Shown: positions 50,102-58,842 of the stretch, one piece after another
Layout of the letters: each line of letters begins with the position of its first letter
Numbering within the stretch: the stretch's first letter is position 1
Origin: Haloimpatiens massiliensis
Lineage (GTDB): Bacteria; Bacillota; Clostridia; Clostridiales; Clostridiaceae
Assembly: GCF_900184255.1 (NCBI RefSeq)
Contig: NZ_LT854637.1
Coordinates: forward strand, 245,963-309,962
Direction of reading: 5' to 3'
Length of the DNA stretch: 64,000 bases
The notes under the pieces: generated by a model
Databases searched by the model: none
What the model saw: the letters and a program-made list of their open reading frames with translations, nothing else
Told to the model about the DNA's origin: nothing
Program-made: the position numbers and the translations under genes

Positions 50102-51532
50102 ATGTTTGATGTTATTGTTATAGGTGCAGGTATTATAGGATGTAGTGTGGCTAGAGAACTTTCAAAATACAATTTAAACATATGTGTTTTAGAAAAAGGA
50201 TCTGATGTTGCTGTGGGGACTACTAAGGCTAATAGTGCTATAGTACATGCTGGTCATGATGCTAAGCCGGGTTCTTTAAAAGCTATATTAAATAGAAAAG
50301 GAAACTCTATGTTTCATAAGCTTTCTAGGGAGTTGGATTTTCCTTTTAAGAAAAATGGGTCTTTAGTGGTTTGCTTTAATGAAAAGGATTTAGAGAAGCT
50401 TAAAGAACTTAAAAAAAGAGGAGAGCAAAATGGAATTTCTGGACTTAAGATATTAGAAAAGAATGAGCTTATGGCTATGGAGCCTAATTTAAATTCCAAT
50501 ATAGTGGCTGCTTTGTATGCTCCTACAGGAGGAATAGTTTGTCCTTATGAAATGACCATAGCTTTAGCAGAGAATGCTTACACCAATGGAGTGGATTTTA
50601 AATTTAATTGTGAAGTTTTAGATGTAGTTAAGGACAAAGATGAATTTATAGTAAAAACTAGTTTAGAAGATATTAAAGGAAGACTAATAATAAATGCTGC
50701 TGGGGTAAATGCAGATATTATAAATAATATGGTTAGTGAAAATAAAATAAATATAGTAGCTAGAAAAGGAGAGTATTGCTTATTTGATAAAGTAGCTGGA
50801 AAAACTGTAGAGAAAACTATATTTCAATTGCCTACTCAAATGGGCAAAGGTGTTCTAGTGACTCCAACGGTGGATGGAAATTTATTAATAGGTCCTAATG
50901 CTGTGGATATAGAGGATAAAGGGAACTTGAATACCACTGAGCAAGGTTTAGAAGAAATACTAGAAAAAGCTAAGCTTACGTTAAAAAGTATTCCTATGAG
51001 AAGTATAATAACATCTTTTGCGGGATTAAGAGCTCATAGTACAGAAGATGATTTTATAATTGGAGAAGCTAAAGATGTAAATAATTTTATAAATGCTGCC
51101 GGAATTGAATCACCAGGTTTATCATCTGCGCCAGCTATAGCAGAGATGATTGAAAAGATAGTTGTAGATAAGTTAAATCCAGATAAAAATGATAAATTCA
51201 ATCCTATAAGAAAGAGTATACCTAAATTTAGAGAGATGTCTAATGAGGAGAGAAAAGAAATTATAAAGACAAATCCATTGTATGGAAATATAATATGTAG
51301 ATGTGAATTAGTTACAGAAGGGGAGATAGTAGAGGCTATAAGAAGACCTATAGGAGCTAGAGACTTAGATGGAGTTAAAAGAAGAACTAGAGCTGGCATG
51401 GGAAGATGTCAATCAGGATTTTGTTCTACTAAGATAGTGGATATATTGGCTAAAGAACTAAATATGTCTAGAATGGATGTAACTAAGTTTGGAGGTAAAT
51501 CCAATATATTATTGAGTGAAAATAAGAGATAA
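50102..51532 (+). CDS. FAD-dependent glycerol-3-phosphate dehydrogenase with BFD-like Fe-S domain
   Basis: A 476-aa flavoprotein. Residues 1-370 are a DAO/GlpA-type domain with Gly-Ala-Gly-Ile-Ile-Gly near residue 9. The C-terminal ~90 residues are a BFD-like [2Fe-2S] domain with cysteines in Ile-Cys-Arg-Cys-Glu and Gly-Arg-Cys-Gln-Ser-Gly-Phe-Cys. It should oxidise G3P to dihydroxyacetone phosphate and pass electrons to the two proteins encoded next. The ATG at 50102 (AGGAGG) is used; in-frame codons upstream fall in the terminator hairpin. Confidence 0.85.
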   Translation: MFDVIVIGAGIIGCSVARELSKYNLNICVLEKGSDVAVGTTKANSAIVHAGHDAKPGSLKAILNRKGNSMFHKLSRELDFPFKKNGSLVVCFNEKDLEKLKELKKRGEQNGISGLKILEKNELMAMEPNLNSNIVAALYAPTGGIVCPYEMTIALAENAYTNGVDFKFNCEVLDVVKDKDEFIVKTSLEDIKGRLIINAAGVNADIINNMVSENKINIVARKGEYCLFDKVAGKTVEKTIFQLPTQMGKGVLVTPTVDGNLLIGPNAVDIEDKGNLNTTEQGLEEILEKAKLTLKSIPMRSIITSFAGLRAHSTEDDFIIGEAKDVNNFINAAGIESPGLSSAPAIAEMIEKIVVDKLNPDKNDKFNPIRKSIPKFREMSNEERKEIIKTNPLYGNIICRCELVTEGEIVEAIRRPIGARDLDGVKRRTRAGMGRCQSGFCSTKIVDILAKELNMSRMDVTKFGGKSNILLSENKR

Positions 51533-51635
51533 ATATGAAGTTTGGTATTCAAAAAATTTCTTATACACATTTGATTTAGTAGGTTTTATTTAAAATGTTT
51601 ATATGTAGTTATTAAGTAAATTTGGAGGTTAAAGC

Positions 51636-52892
51636 ATGAAAAATTATGATATAGCAATAATAGGTGGAGGCCCAGCGGGACTTGCAGCAGCTATAGCTGC
51701 AAAGGAACAGGGAATAGATAATATTATTATAATAGAAAGAGACAACTGCTTAGGGGGAATACTTAATCAGTGCATACACAATGGTTTCGGACTTCATACT
51801 TTTAAGGAAGAGTTAACAGGACCGGAATATGCCCAGAGATTTATAGATAGAGTGGAGGAATTACAGATTCCCAATATATTAAATAGCATGGTTATAGATA
51901 TAAATAAAGAAAAAGTTTTAACAGTAGTAAATTCTTCCGAGGGATTATTGGAAATAAAGGCTAAGGCAGTTATTTTAGCTATGGGATGCAGAGAAAGACC
52001 GAGAGGAGCTATAAATATACCTGGAAGTAGATGTGCCGGAATATATTCTGCAGGGGCCGCTCAGAAGTTTGTAAATATAGAAGGAGTAATGCCAGGCAAA
52101 GAAATAGTTATACTTGGTTCCGGTGATATAGGACTTATAATGGCTAGAAGAATGACTTTAGAAGGAGCTAAAGTTAAAGCAGTGGTAGAACTAATGCCTT
52201 ATTCTAGTGGATTAAAGAGAAATATAGTACAGTGTCTAGATGACTTTAATATACCTCTTAAACTTTCACACACAGTGGTGAATATTAATGGAAAAGATAG
52301 ATTAGAGGGTGTAACAATAGCAAAGGTAGATGAGAACAGAAAGCCTATAAAAGAAACAGAAGAATATATACCTTGTGATACATTACTTTTATCTGTAGGA
52401 CTTTTACCAGAAAATGAGCTATCTACTAAGGCAAAGGTGGAATTGTCAGGTGTTACTGGCGGACCACAAGTTAATGAAAGTTTTCAGACTAATATAGATG
52501 GAATATTCGCCTGTGGGAATGTTCTTCATGTGCATGATTTAGTGGATAATGTAACCATAGAAAGCATAAATGCGGGAAAAAGTGCTGCTAATTATGTAAA
52601 AGGAAAAGAATATGGACAAGAAGGCATAGATATAGTATCTAAAGGTGGAGTTAGATATACTGTTCCAAAGAGAATAAATCCCAATAATATAGAAAAGGAA
52701 ATAGATGTTAGATTTAGAGTGGGAGAAGTTTTTCATGACAGTTATGTGGCAGTTTATTTTGATGGTGTGAGAGAGATTCATAGGAAAAAGAGAATACTCA
52801 CTCCGGGAGAAATGGAAACAGTAAAACTTAATAAGGATATGTTTAATAAATATCCTAAATGTAAAACTATTACAGTGGCGGTAGAAAAGTAG
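51636..52892 (+). CDS. NAD(P)/FAD-dependent oxidoreductase, glp operon partner
   Basis: A 418-aa pyridine-nucleotide-disulfide-type flavoprotein with two dinucleotide motifs, Gly-Gly-Gly-Pro-Ala-Gly (~10-15) and Gly-Ser-Gly-Asp-Ile-Gly (~162-167). A later Ile-Phe-Ala-Cys-Gly-Asn FAD segment lies near 291. It is always found next to the GlpA-like and DUF1667 proteins in clostridial glycerol operons and probably carries electrons from the G3P dehydrogenase to NAD or another acceptor. The partner relation is inferred from gene order. Confidence 0.82.
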   Translation: MKNYDIAIIGGGPAGLAAAIAAKEQGIDNIIIIERDNCLGGILNQCIHNGFGLHTFKEELTGPEYAQRFIDRVEELQIPNILNSMVIDINKEKVLTVVNSSEGLLEIKAKAVILAMGCRERPRGAINIPGSRCAGIYSAGAAQKFVNIEGVMPGKEIVILGSGDIGLIMARRMTLEGAKVKAVVELMPYSSGLKRNIVQCLDDFNIPLKLSHTVVNINGKDRLEGVTIAKVDENRKPIKETEEYIPCDTLLLSVGLLPENELSTKAKVELSGVTGGPQVNESFQTNIDGIFACGNVLHVHDLVDNVTIESINAGKSAANYVKGKEYGQEGIDIVSKGGVRYTVPKRINPNNIEKEIDVRFRVGEVFHDSYVAVYFDGVREIHRKKRILTPGEMETVKLNKDMFNKYPKCKTITVAVEK

Positions 52893-52951
52893 ATATTAAA
52901 CCTTAATAAGTGATTTTGGGTTAATTATATCTGAAAGGAGAATATTGAAGT

Positions 52952-53323
52952 ATGAGTAATATTAGAGAATTAACTTGTATAGGTTGTCCTATGGGATGTT
53001 CTTTGGAGGTTAGTATAGAAAATGGTGAAGTAGTAGATGTTAAAGGGAATACTTGCCCTAAGGGCAAGATTTACGCTGAAAAGGAATGTACTAATCCAAC
53101 TAGAATAGTTACATCTTCTGTAAAGGTAGAAGATGGAGTAATAGATGTGGTATCTGTAAAAACAGAAAATGATATACCAAAAAATAATATTTTTCAATGT
53201 ATAGATGAATTAAGAGAATTGGCAGTAAAAGCACCTATAAAAATAGGAGATGTATTATTAAAAAATGTAGCAGGCACTGGCTTTAATATAATAGCTACAA
53301 AGCAAGTGGATAAGCTGAATTGA
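52952..53323 (+). CDS. DUF1667 cysteine-rich electron-transfer protein
   Basis: A 123-aa soluble protein of the DUF1667 family. Its N-terminus has cysteines 9, 12 and 16 (Cys-Ile-Gly-Cys-Pro-Met-Gly-Cys) plus Cys34/35 in Asn-Thr-Cys-Pro-Lys-Gly, well suited to bind an iron-sulfur cluster. It is third in the operon with the two flavoproteins and likely a small electron carrier or subunit of their complex. The ribosome site is AAAGGAG. Confidence 0.85.
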   Translation: MSNIRELTCIGCPMGCSLEVSIENGEVVDVKGNTCPKGKIYAEKECTNPTRIVTSSVKVEDGVIDVVSVKTENDIPKNNIFQCIDELRELAVKAPIKIGDVLLKNVAGTGFNIIATKQVDKLN

Positions 53324-53470
53324 TATATATAAGTATAGGGAATCTTATAAAGGTCAAATAAAGAAGAGATTAATTAGTCTATATAAATTTATTTAGTATC
53401 TTTTAATTAGTTAAAGGATAGGATGATAATATTATTGAATATATATAAATGGAATACCAACTTAGTTCTA

Positions 53471-53484
53471 TGCAAACGATTATA
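53471..53484 (+). promoter_or_regulatory. Possible CcpA cre site upstream of glpK
   Basis: TGCAAACGATTATA matches 12 of 14 positions of the cre consensus TGWAANCGNTNWCA. glpK genes are commonly under catabolite control in Firmicutes. Weak evidence. Confidence 0.35.
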
Positions 53485-53586
53485 TCAGTAATGCCTACTG
53501 TAGTACTCTAATCTTTTATGAAACATAGATAGGTAAGGTAGCGGTAGATATGTTGCTGGATAAAATTTCGATATGGAGGATTTATT

Positions 53587-55083
53587 ATGGAGAAATTAAT
53601 AATGGCGCTTGATCAGGGAACTACCAGTTCAAGATGTATATTGTTCAATAAAAAAGGCGAAATAGTTAGTATGGCTCAAAAGGAATTTAAACAGATTTAT
53701 CCAAGGTCAGGTTGGGTAGAACATAATCCTATGGAAATTTGGGCTACTCAATTTAGTGTGGCTACAGAAGCTATGTTCACTATAAATGTATCCGCTAAGG
53801 ATATAGAAGCTATAGGAATAACAAATCAAAGAGAAACTACTATTGTATGGGATAAGAGAACAGGACTTCCTATATATAATGCTATAGTATGGCAATGTAG
53901 AAGAACTGCGGATATTTGTGATGAACTCAGAAAAAAGGGCATGGATAAAGTAATAAGAAATAAAACAGGTTTAGTTTTAGATGCATATTTTTCTGCTACA
54001 AAAATAAAATGGATACTAGACAATGTGCCTGGAGCAAGGAATGAAGCTGAAAGAGGAAACCTTTTGTTTGGAAATATAGATACGTGGCTTATATGGAATT
54101 TAACTAAAGGTAGGATTCACGTAACTGATTATTCTAATGCTTCACGAACTATGTTATTTAACATTCATGAATTAAAGTGGGACGAAGAATTGTTAAGAGA
54201 ATTTGACATTCCCGAGTCTATGTTACCACAGGTAAAACCATCTAGCTATGTCTATGGAGAAACAGATGAGGTGCTCTTTGGAATGCCCATAAAGATATCA
54301 GGAGATGCGGGAGACCAACAGGCAGCTTTATTTGGACAAACTTGCTATGATGAGGGAGCTGCAAAGAACACTTATGGCACTGGATGTTTCATGCTTATGA
54401 ATACAGGGGAAAAAGCCGTTGCCTCTCAAAATGGGCTACTTACCACTATAGCTTGGGGAGTAGATGGAAAAGTGAATTATGCTTTAGAAGGAAGTATATT
54501 TATGGCTGGCGCATCTATCCAGTGGCTAAGGGATGAAATGAGAATGCTTAAAAATGCCGCAGACTCAGAAGAGTATGCTTTAGCCGTAGAGGATACAGAT
54601 GGAGTGTATCTAGTTCCTGCTTTTGTGGGGTTAGGAGCTCCTTATTGGGATCCTTATGCTAGAGGTACTGTAGTTGGACTTACTAGAGGAACTAAAAAGG
54701 AACATTTTATACGAGCTACATTGGAATCTTTAGCCTATCAAACTTATGATATTTTAAGAGCTATGCAAGAGGATTCAGGTATAAAGCTTAAAGAACTAAA
54801 AGTAGACGGTGGGGCTTGTGCAAACAACTTTTTAATGCAATTTCAGTCAGACATATTAGATGTATCAGTACACAGACCTAAGGTTACTGAAACTACAGCT
54901 TTAGGAGCAGCGTATTTGGCAGGTTTAGCTACAGGATATTGGAAGAATAAAGAGGATATATCTACTAATTGGGCTGTATCTAAGATATTTAATCCAGTTA
55001 TGATTGAGGAAAAAAGAGAAAAGTTATTAAAAGATTGGCATGATGCGGTAGAAAGATCTAGAGGATGGGCAATAGATAGATAA
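53587..55083 (+). CDS. glpK: Glycerol kinase
   Basis: A 498-aa FGGY-family kinase that phosphorylates glycerol to G3P with ATP. The N-terminal Asp-Gln-Gly-Thr-Thr-Ser-Ser-Arg (residues 9-16) is the phosphate-binding loop. Gly-Trp-Val-Glu-His, Gln-Arg-Glu-Thr-Thr and the Gly-Asp-Ala-Gly-Asp-Gln-Gln-Ala-Ala-Leu-Phe-Gly block near 240 are glycerol-kinase hallmarks. Length is standard. It lies 263 bp after the DUF1667 gene with its own upstream region, so it may be a separate transcript of the same regulon. Confidence 0.96.
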   Translation: MEKLIMALDQGTTSSRCILFNKKGEIVSMAQKEFKQIYPRSGWVEHNPMEIWATQFSVATEAMFTINVSAKDIEAIGITNQRETTIVWDKRTGLPIYNAIVWQCRRTADICDELRKKGMDKVIRNKTGLVLDAYFSATKIKWILDNVPGARNEAERGNLLFGNIDTWLIWNLTKGRIHVTDYSNASRTMLFNIHELKWDEELLREFDIPESMLPQVKPSSYVYGETDEVLFGMPIKISGDAGDQQAALFGQTCYDEGAAKNTYGTGCFMLMNTGEKAVASQNGLLTTIAWGVDGKVNYALEGSIFMAGASIQWLRDEMRMLKNAADSEEYALAVEDTDGVYLVPAFVGLGAPYWDPYARGTVVGLTRGTKKEHFIRATLESLAYQTYDILRAMQEDSGIKLKELKVDGGACANNFLMQFQSDILDVSVHRPKVTETTALGAAYLAGLATGYWKNKEDISTNWAVSKIFNPVMIEEKREKLLKDWHDAVERSRGWAIDR

Positions 55084-55187
55084 AAAACCTATGCTAAAGG
55101 TAAGTAATTAAACTATTATATCAAGGTAACAGCAAATATTGCTTTTTATAGAGCAAAGTTTTATAAATTAAGGGGGTAGATTAGTAT

Positions 55188-56111
55188 ATGAGAGAAGAAA
55201 ATTTTAAATTTAAGGATACAAGCGGATTAAATATTTTTGTATACAAATGGCTACCAAAAGAGGATATAAAACCTGTAGGAATAGTTCAAATAGCCCATGG
55301 TATGGCAGAAACAGCAGAAAGATATAAGAGATTCGCAAACAAATTAGCTAAGGCAGGGTATATAGTTTTTGCAAATGATCATCGAGGACACGGAAAAACC
55401 GCTGAGTCTGTGGATAAAGTAGGAGACTTAGGTGAAGATGGTTTTAACAATATGGTTCAGGATATGTATGAAATAACAACGTATATAAAAAAACAATACC
55501 ACTTGCCTATTTTTATTTTTGGTCATAGTATGGGGTCTTTTTTGACTCAACGATATATACAATTATATGGAGAAGAAATAGATGGAGCCATACTTTCTGG
55601 TAGCTGTGGCAGTCAAGGACTTATGTTGGACTTAGGCATACTGTTAGCTAAAAGGGAGATTAGTAAAATAGGCAGAAGCGGAAGAAGTGAAAGAATGGAT
55701 AAGCTTTCTTTTGGAAGTTATAATAAGGTGTTTAAACCTAATAGAACTAAATCTGATTGGTTAACTAGAGACGAAAAAGAAATAGATAAATATATAAGTG
55801 ACCAATATTGTGGTGGTATATTTACAGCTGGATTCTTTTATGATTTTCTAAATGGATTGAAATTGATACAGCAAAAAAGTCAGATTGTAAATGTTCCTAA
55901 AGAGTTGCCTATATACATTTTTTCAGGTGATAAGGATCCGGTTGGTAAGACAGGAAAAGGTGTTATGAAATTAGTAAACACATATAAAGCATTAGGGATA
56001 AAGGATTTAGAGTATAAGCTTTATAAAGATGGAAGACACGAGATGCTGAATGAAATTAATAGAGAAGAAGTAATGGAGAACGTATTAAGATGGCTTAATA
56101 GACACGTATAA
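55188..56111 (+). CDS. Monoacylglycerol-lipase-like alpha/beta hydrolase
   Basis: A 307-aa serine hydrolase without signal peptide. The catalytic triad is Ser114 (Gly-His-Ser-Met-Gly), Asp250 (Gly-Asp-Lys-Asp-Pro-Val) and His284 (Gly-Arg-His-Glu-Met). A His-Gly-Met-Ala-Glu oxyanion segment lies at 37-41. This matches the monoacylglycerol lipase/lysophospholipase group, which releases glycerol and a fatty acid. Location directly behind glpK supports a role in feeding glycerol to the kinase. AAGGGGG precedes the start. Confidence 0.85.
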   Translation: MREENFKFKDTSGLNIFVYKWLPKEDIKPVGIVQIAHGMAETAERYKRFANKLAKAGYIVFANDHRGHGKTAESVDKVGDLGEDGFNNMVQDMYEITTYIKKQYHLPIFIFGHSMGSFLTQRYIQLYGEEIDGAILSGSCGSQGLMLDLGILLAKREISKIGRSGRSERMDKLSFGSYNKVFKPNRTKSDWLTRDEKEIDKYISDQYCGGIFTAGFFYDFLNGLKLIQQKSQIVNVPKELPIYIFSGDKDPVGKTGKGVMKLVNTYKALGIKDLEYKLYKDGRHEMLNEINREEVMENVLRWLNRHV

Positions 56112-56128
56112 GAAGAGTGTGATGTAAG

Positions 56129-56451
56129 TGTCATAAGAAAAATCTGTCTTTAAGTCCACAATAAATATATTTTTTAAGACTGTTTGCAATACGCCAAGAA
56201 ATTCTAATGTTTTCAAATTTCAATCCCCTAAAGCTTTCAAACTCGCTTCTAACGGCGCTCAAACATGAAAGCTTCTTAATGGGTATTGAAATTTGAAAAC
56301 AAAGAATTTCTAAGGCTAGCTCAATAGTCTGAAAAAATATATTTATTGTTACCTTAAAGACAGATTTTTCGGTTCATACGTACATTACTTATGGGGGAGA
56401 CAGACTACTAAAGGAGGATTTTCCTCCGCTATGCTACAGAAAATCTTTTAT
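56129..56451. repeat. Family C palindromic repeat plus tail module, full copy
   Basis: Nearly identical to 11444-11771: the same outer arms (from about 56138 to 56370), inner palindrome and GGAGGATTTTCC tail (56409-56451). It lies directly behind the lipase stop. The few differences include compensatory-looking changes at the hairpin tips. Confidence 0.87.
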
Positions 56452-56539
56452 TGGCGTGTTGTGAACAGTCTCAAATTACACATTTATTACGGAATTAAAA
56501 TCAGATTTTTCTTCAATGTACTGTGTTACAATATATTTT

Positions 56540-57439
56540 TTATATTCCGGACAAATCAAAGTCTGGAGTGAATTCTGGTGTGGAGGTTCCTTCACCTTGA
56601 ATAAATGCCTTAGTAATGCCTAAGTCTAGGCAGTAATCTATTAAAGTATCGTAATGCTTAGAATTCAAAGGTTTATTTATTTCAGCGTATTTGTAGGCAT
56701 TAAACATTGGAGTATATTGATTCATGAGGCTTATATAAACATCATCTCCAAAGTTAGTATATATATAATCCATTATCTTCTTTGAATCAAATAAAAGTCC
56801 AGGTAGCATTAGGTGTCTTATGATGACGCCTTTTTTAATAATCCCGTTACTATCTAATTGAGCTTTCCCAACTTGAGCTACCATATGTTCAATGGCTTTT
56901 GAAGCGCTAGTGAAATAGTCTTTTGCGCAGGAGTATTTTATGGCATATTTGTCATTGAAATATTTAAGATCTGGCAAGTACACGTCTATATATCCTTTTA
57001 GGGCTTCTATAGTTTCTATGTTTTCATATCCATTAGAATTATAAAGTACAGGTATAGTGAGGCCATTAGCTTTAGCTATTTTTAGTGCTTCTATTATTTG
57101 AGGAACATAATGAGTTGGAGTTACCAGATTTATATTGTGAGCCCCTCTTTTTTGTTGTTCTAAAAATATTCTGCTTAACCTATCAATAGATACTTCTTTC
57201 CCTATGGATTCTTGGCTTATGTTGTGATTTTGGCAAAAGACACATCTCAAATTGCAATTAGAAAAGAATACTGTGCCAGAGCCATTTTTCCCAGATACAC
57301 AGGGTTCCTCCCAAGAATGCAAAGAAACCTTGGCTAGTTTAATATTTTTACTACTTTTACAAAAACCTAATTGACCTTCTAATCTATTTACACCACAATT
57401 TCTTGGACAAAGTTTGCAATTTTTAAGTAAATTTATCAT
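56540..57439 (-). CDS. Radical-SAM protein, PflA-related
   Basis: A 299-aa radical SAM enzyme with the cluster cysteines Cys62, Cys66 and Cys69 (Cys-x3-Cys-x2-Cys, followed by Gln-Asn-His). It also has a Cys-rich N-terminal segment (Cys8, Cys11, Cys15, Cys27) that may hold a second cluster. It resembles the pyruvate-formate-lyase-activating-enzyme-like family found alone in many anaerobes. The substrate is unknown; no glycyl-radical enzyme is encoded nearby. Confidence 0.8.
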   Translation of the reverse strand: MINLLKNCKLCPRNCGVNRLEGQLGFCKSSKNIKLAKVSLHSWEEPCVSGKNGSGTVFFSNCNLRCVFCQNHNISQESIGKEVSIDRLSRIFLEQQKRGAHNINLVTPTHYVPQIIEALKIAKANGLTIPVLYNSNGYENIETIEALKGYIDVYLPDLKYFNDKYAIKYSCAKDYFTSASKAIEHMVAQVGKAQLDSNGIIKKGVIIRHLMLPGLLFDSKKIMDYIYTNFGDDVYISLMNQYTPMFNAYKYAEINKPLNSKHYDTLIDYCLDLGITKAFIQGEGTSTPEFTPDFDLSGI

Positions 57440-57575
57440 AATAAAACACCTCTATAATAAACAAAGTTTAAATTAATTATTGTCCCTTGTAATTATAGCA
57501 TGTAAATTTTAGTTTTATAAGCAATTGAAGAATTTTTATTAATTAATGATTAATGTACGAATATTCAATTGATCA

Positions 57576-57624
57576 TTGAAAATTTCATAATTCAAGCAAT
57601 GTAATACTTATTGTGGGATAATCA
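57576..57624. repeat. Family A repeat, right end only
   Basis: ATTTCATAATTCAAGCAATG and CTTATTGTGGGATAATC, the right terminus of family A. A GATTAATGTAC word at about 57548 may be the decayed left end. Confidence 0.65.
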
Positions 57625-57676
57625 TTATATATTAAAAAATTACTTATTTAATGGGCATAAGGAGTAATATAAAGAT

Positions 57677-58723
57677 TTAAAAGTTTTTTCTATAAAATCT
57701 TATGCAACATATTATAAATATTAGGCTTAATGCACCAAAGGCAGGATATAAAAAAGTAATTAGATTTTTAAAACCTATTCTTGCCATAGGTACAGTTATA
57801 CATAATATTAGTAATACAGCTATTTTGTATGGAATATTAAATTTGAATTTTAAGGTTTTTGCTACGCTATATATATCAGATACTTCTGTTGAGAACATTT
57901 CAAAAAATATTATTATAAGTAAAACCAGTTGTAATCCCTTGCCAAAAGGATTTGCAATGTATAAAAGTGGTATATCATATTGAAAAATATATGGAATGTT
58001 TAGGAGGAGCATCAAATTTATCATAAAACATAAAAGGGTCAAGGCTGCAGCGCCTAAAGTAGAACCAATACATAGAGGTTTAGTTTCTCTAATTTCACTG
58101 CTTAAGGGAACTAAAACCCCAGTACAGCAAAGTATATTAAATCCTCCATATAGTAGAGCGGAGATTAGCCAAGGTTTTTTATAGGTCTCTATAGTTTTTA
58201 TATACTGAATATTAAAAATGTCTTGGTGAAAAATAAGGTATAAGCAAAATATAGTTATAATTACTGTTATTAGTGATGGCACTATGAAGGAATTTATGGT
58301 AATAAGACCTTTTGTGTCCTTCATAAGAACAATTATAGATATAAAAACCATTAAAACCATGCCTATCCAAGAAGAAATTTTAAAATATTGGTGAAATAGT
58401 GCTCCACTTCCAGCTAGTATTATAGCTGAGCTACTTATCATAAAAAATCCTGTGACAAAATCAGTGAATTCCCCAATATGATTGGGCATTACAAGACTTA
58501 TTAATTCGTTGTAGGATGAAAGGTTATATTTTATACTTATTTTTATTATTATATTACTTATAAATGAATAAATTAAGAAGCAGAAAATAATTCCTAAGAA
58601 ACTTTTATATCCGTATGTAGTAAAAAATTGAGTAATTTCTTGACCAGAAGCTAATCCTGCTCCAACTATAGTACCTATAAAAACAGCTGCTATTTGAAAA
58701 GTTAATGCAAATTTCTTTTTCAA
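57677..58723 (-). CDS. YkvI-like membrane transporter-fold protein
   Basis: A 348-aa integral membrane protein with ten or more helices. The N-terminal Gly-Ala-Gly-Leu-Ala-Ser-Gly-Gln-Glu-Ile segment near residue 21 is the unwound-helix motif of the APC/LeuT-like fold and characteristic of the YkvI group. The substrate is unknown. The gene is monocistronic, preceded by GGAGGG, and divergent from the lipoprotein gene at 58843. Confidence 0.75.
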   Translation of the reverse strand: MKKKFALTFQIAAVFIGTIVGAGLASGQEITQFFTTYGYKSFLGIIFCFLIYSFISNIIIKISIKYNLSSYNELISLVMPNHIGEFTDFVTGFFMISSSAIILAGSGALFHQYFKISSWIGMVLMVFISIIVLMKDTKGLITINSFIVPSLITVIITIFCLYLIFHQDIFNIQYIKTIETYKKPWLISALLYGGFNILCCTGVLVPLSSEIRETKPLCIGSTLGAAALTLLCFMINLMLLLNIPYIFQYDIPLLYIANPFGKGLQLVLLIIIFFEMFSTEVSDIYSVAKTLKFKFNIPYKIAVLLILCITVPMARIGFKNLITFLYPAFGALSLIFIICCIRFYRKNF

Positions 58724-58842
58724 CCCAATCCCTCCAAGTAATTATTTATATTAAAATTATGATTTAACAAATTAAAATTATATTTATTTGGGAAACTAAA
58801 ATAGAACACTAATATATCTTATTTAAATTAGGAGTGATATAT

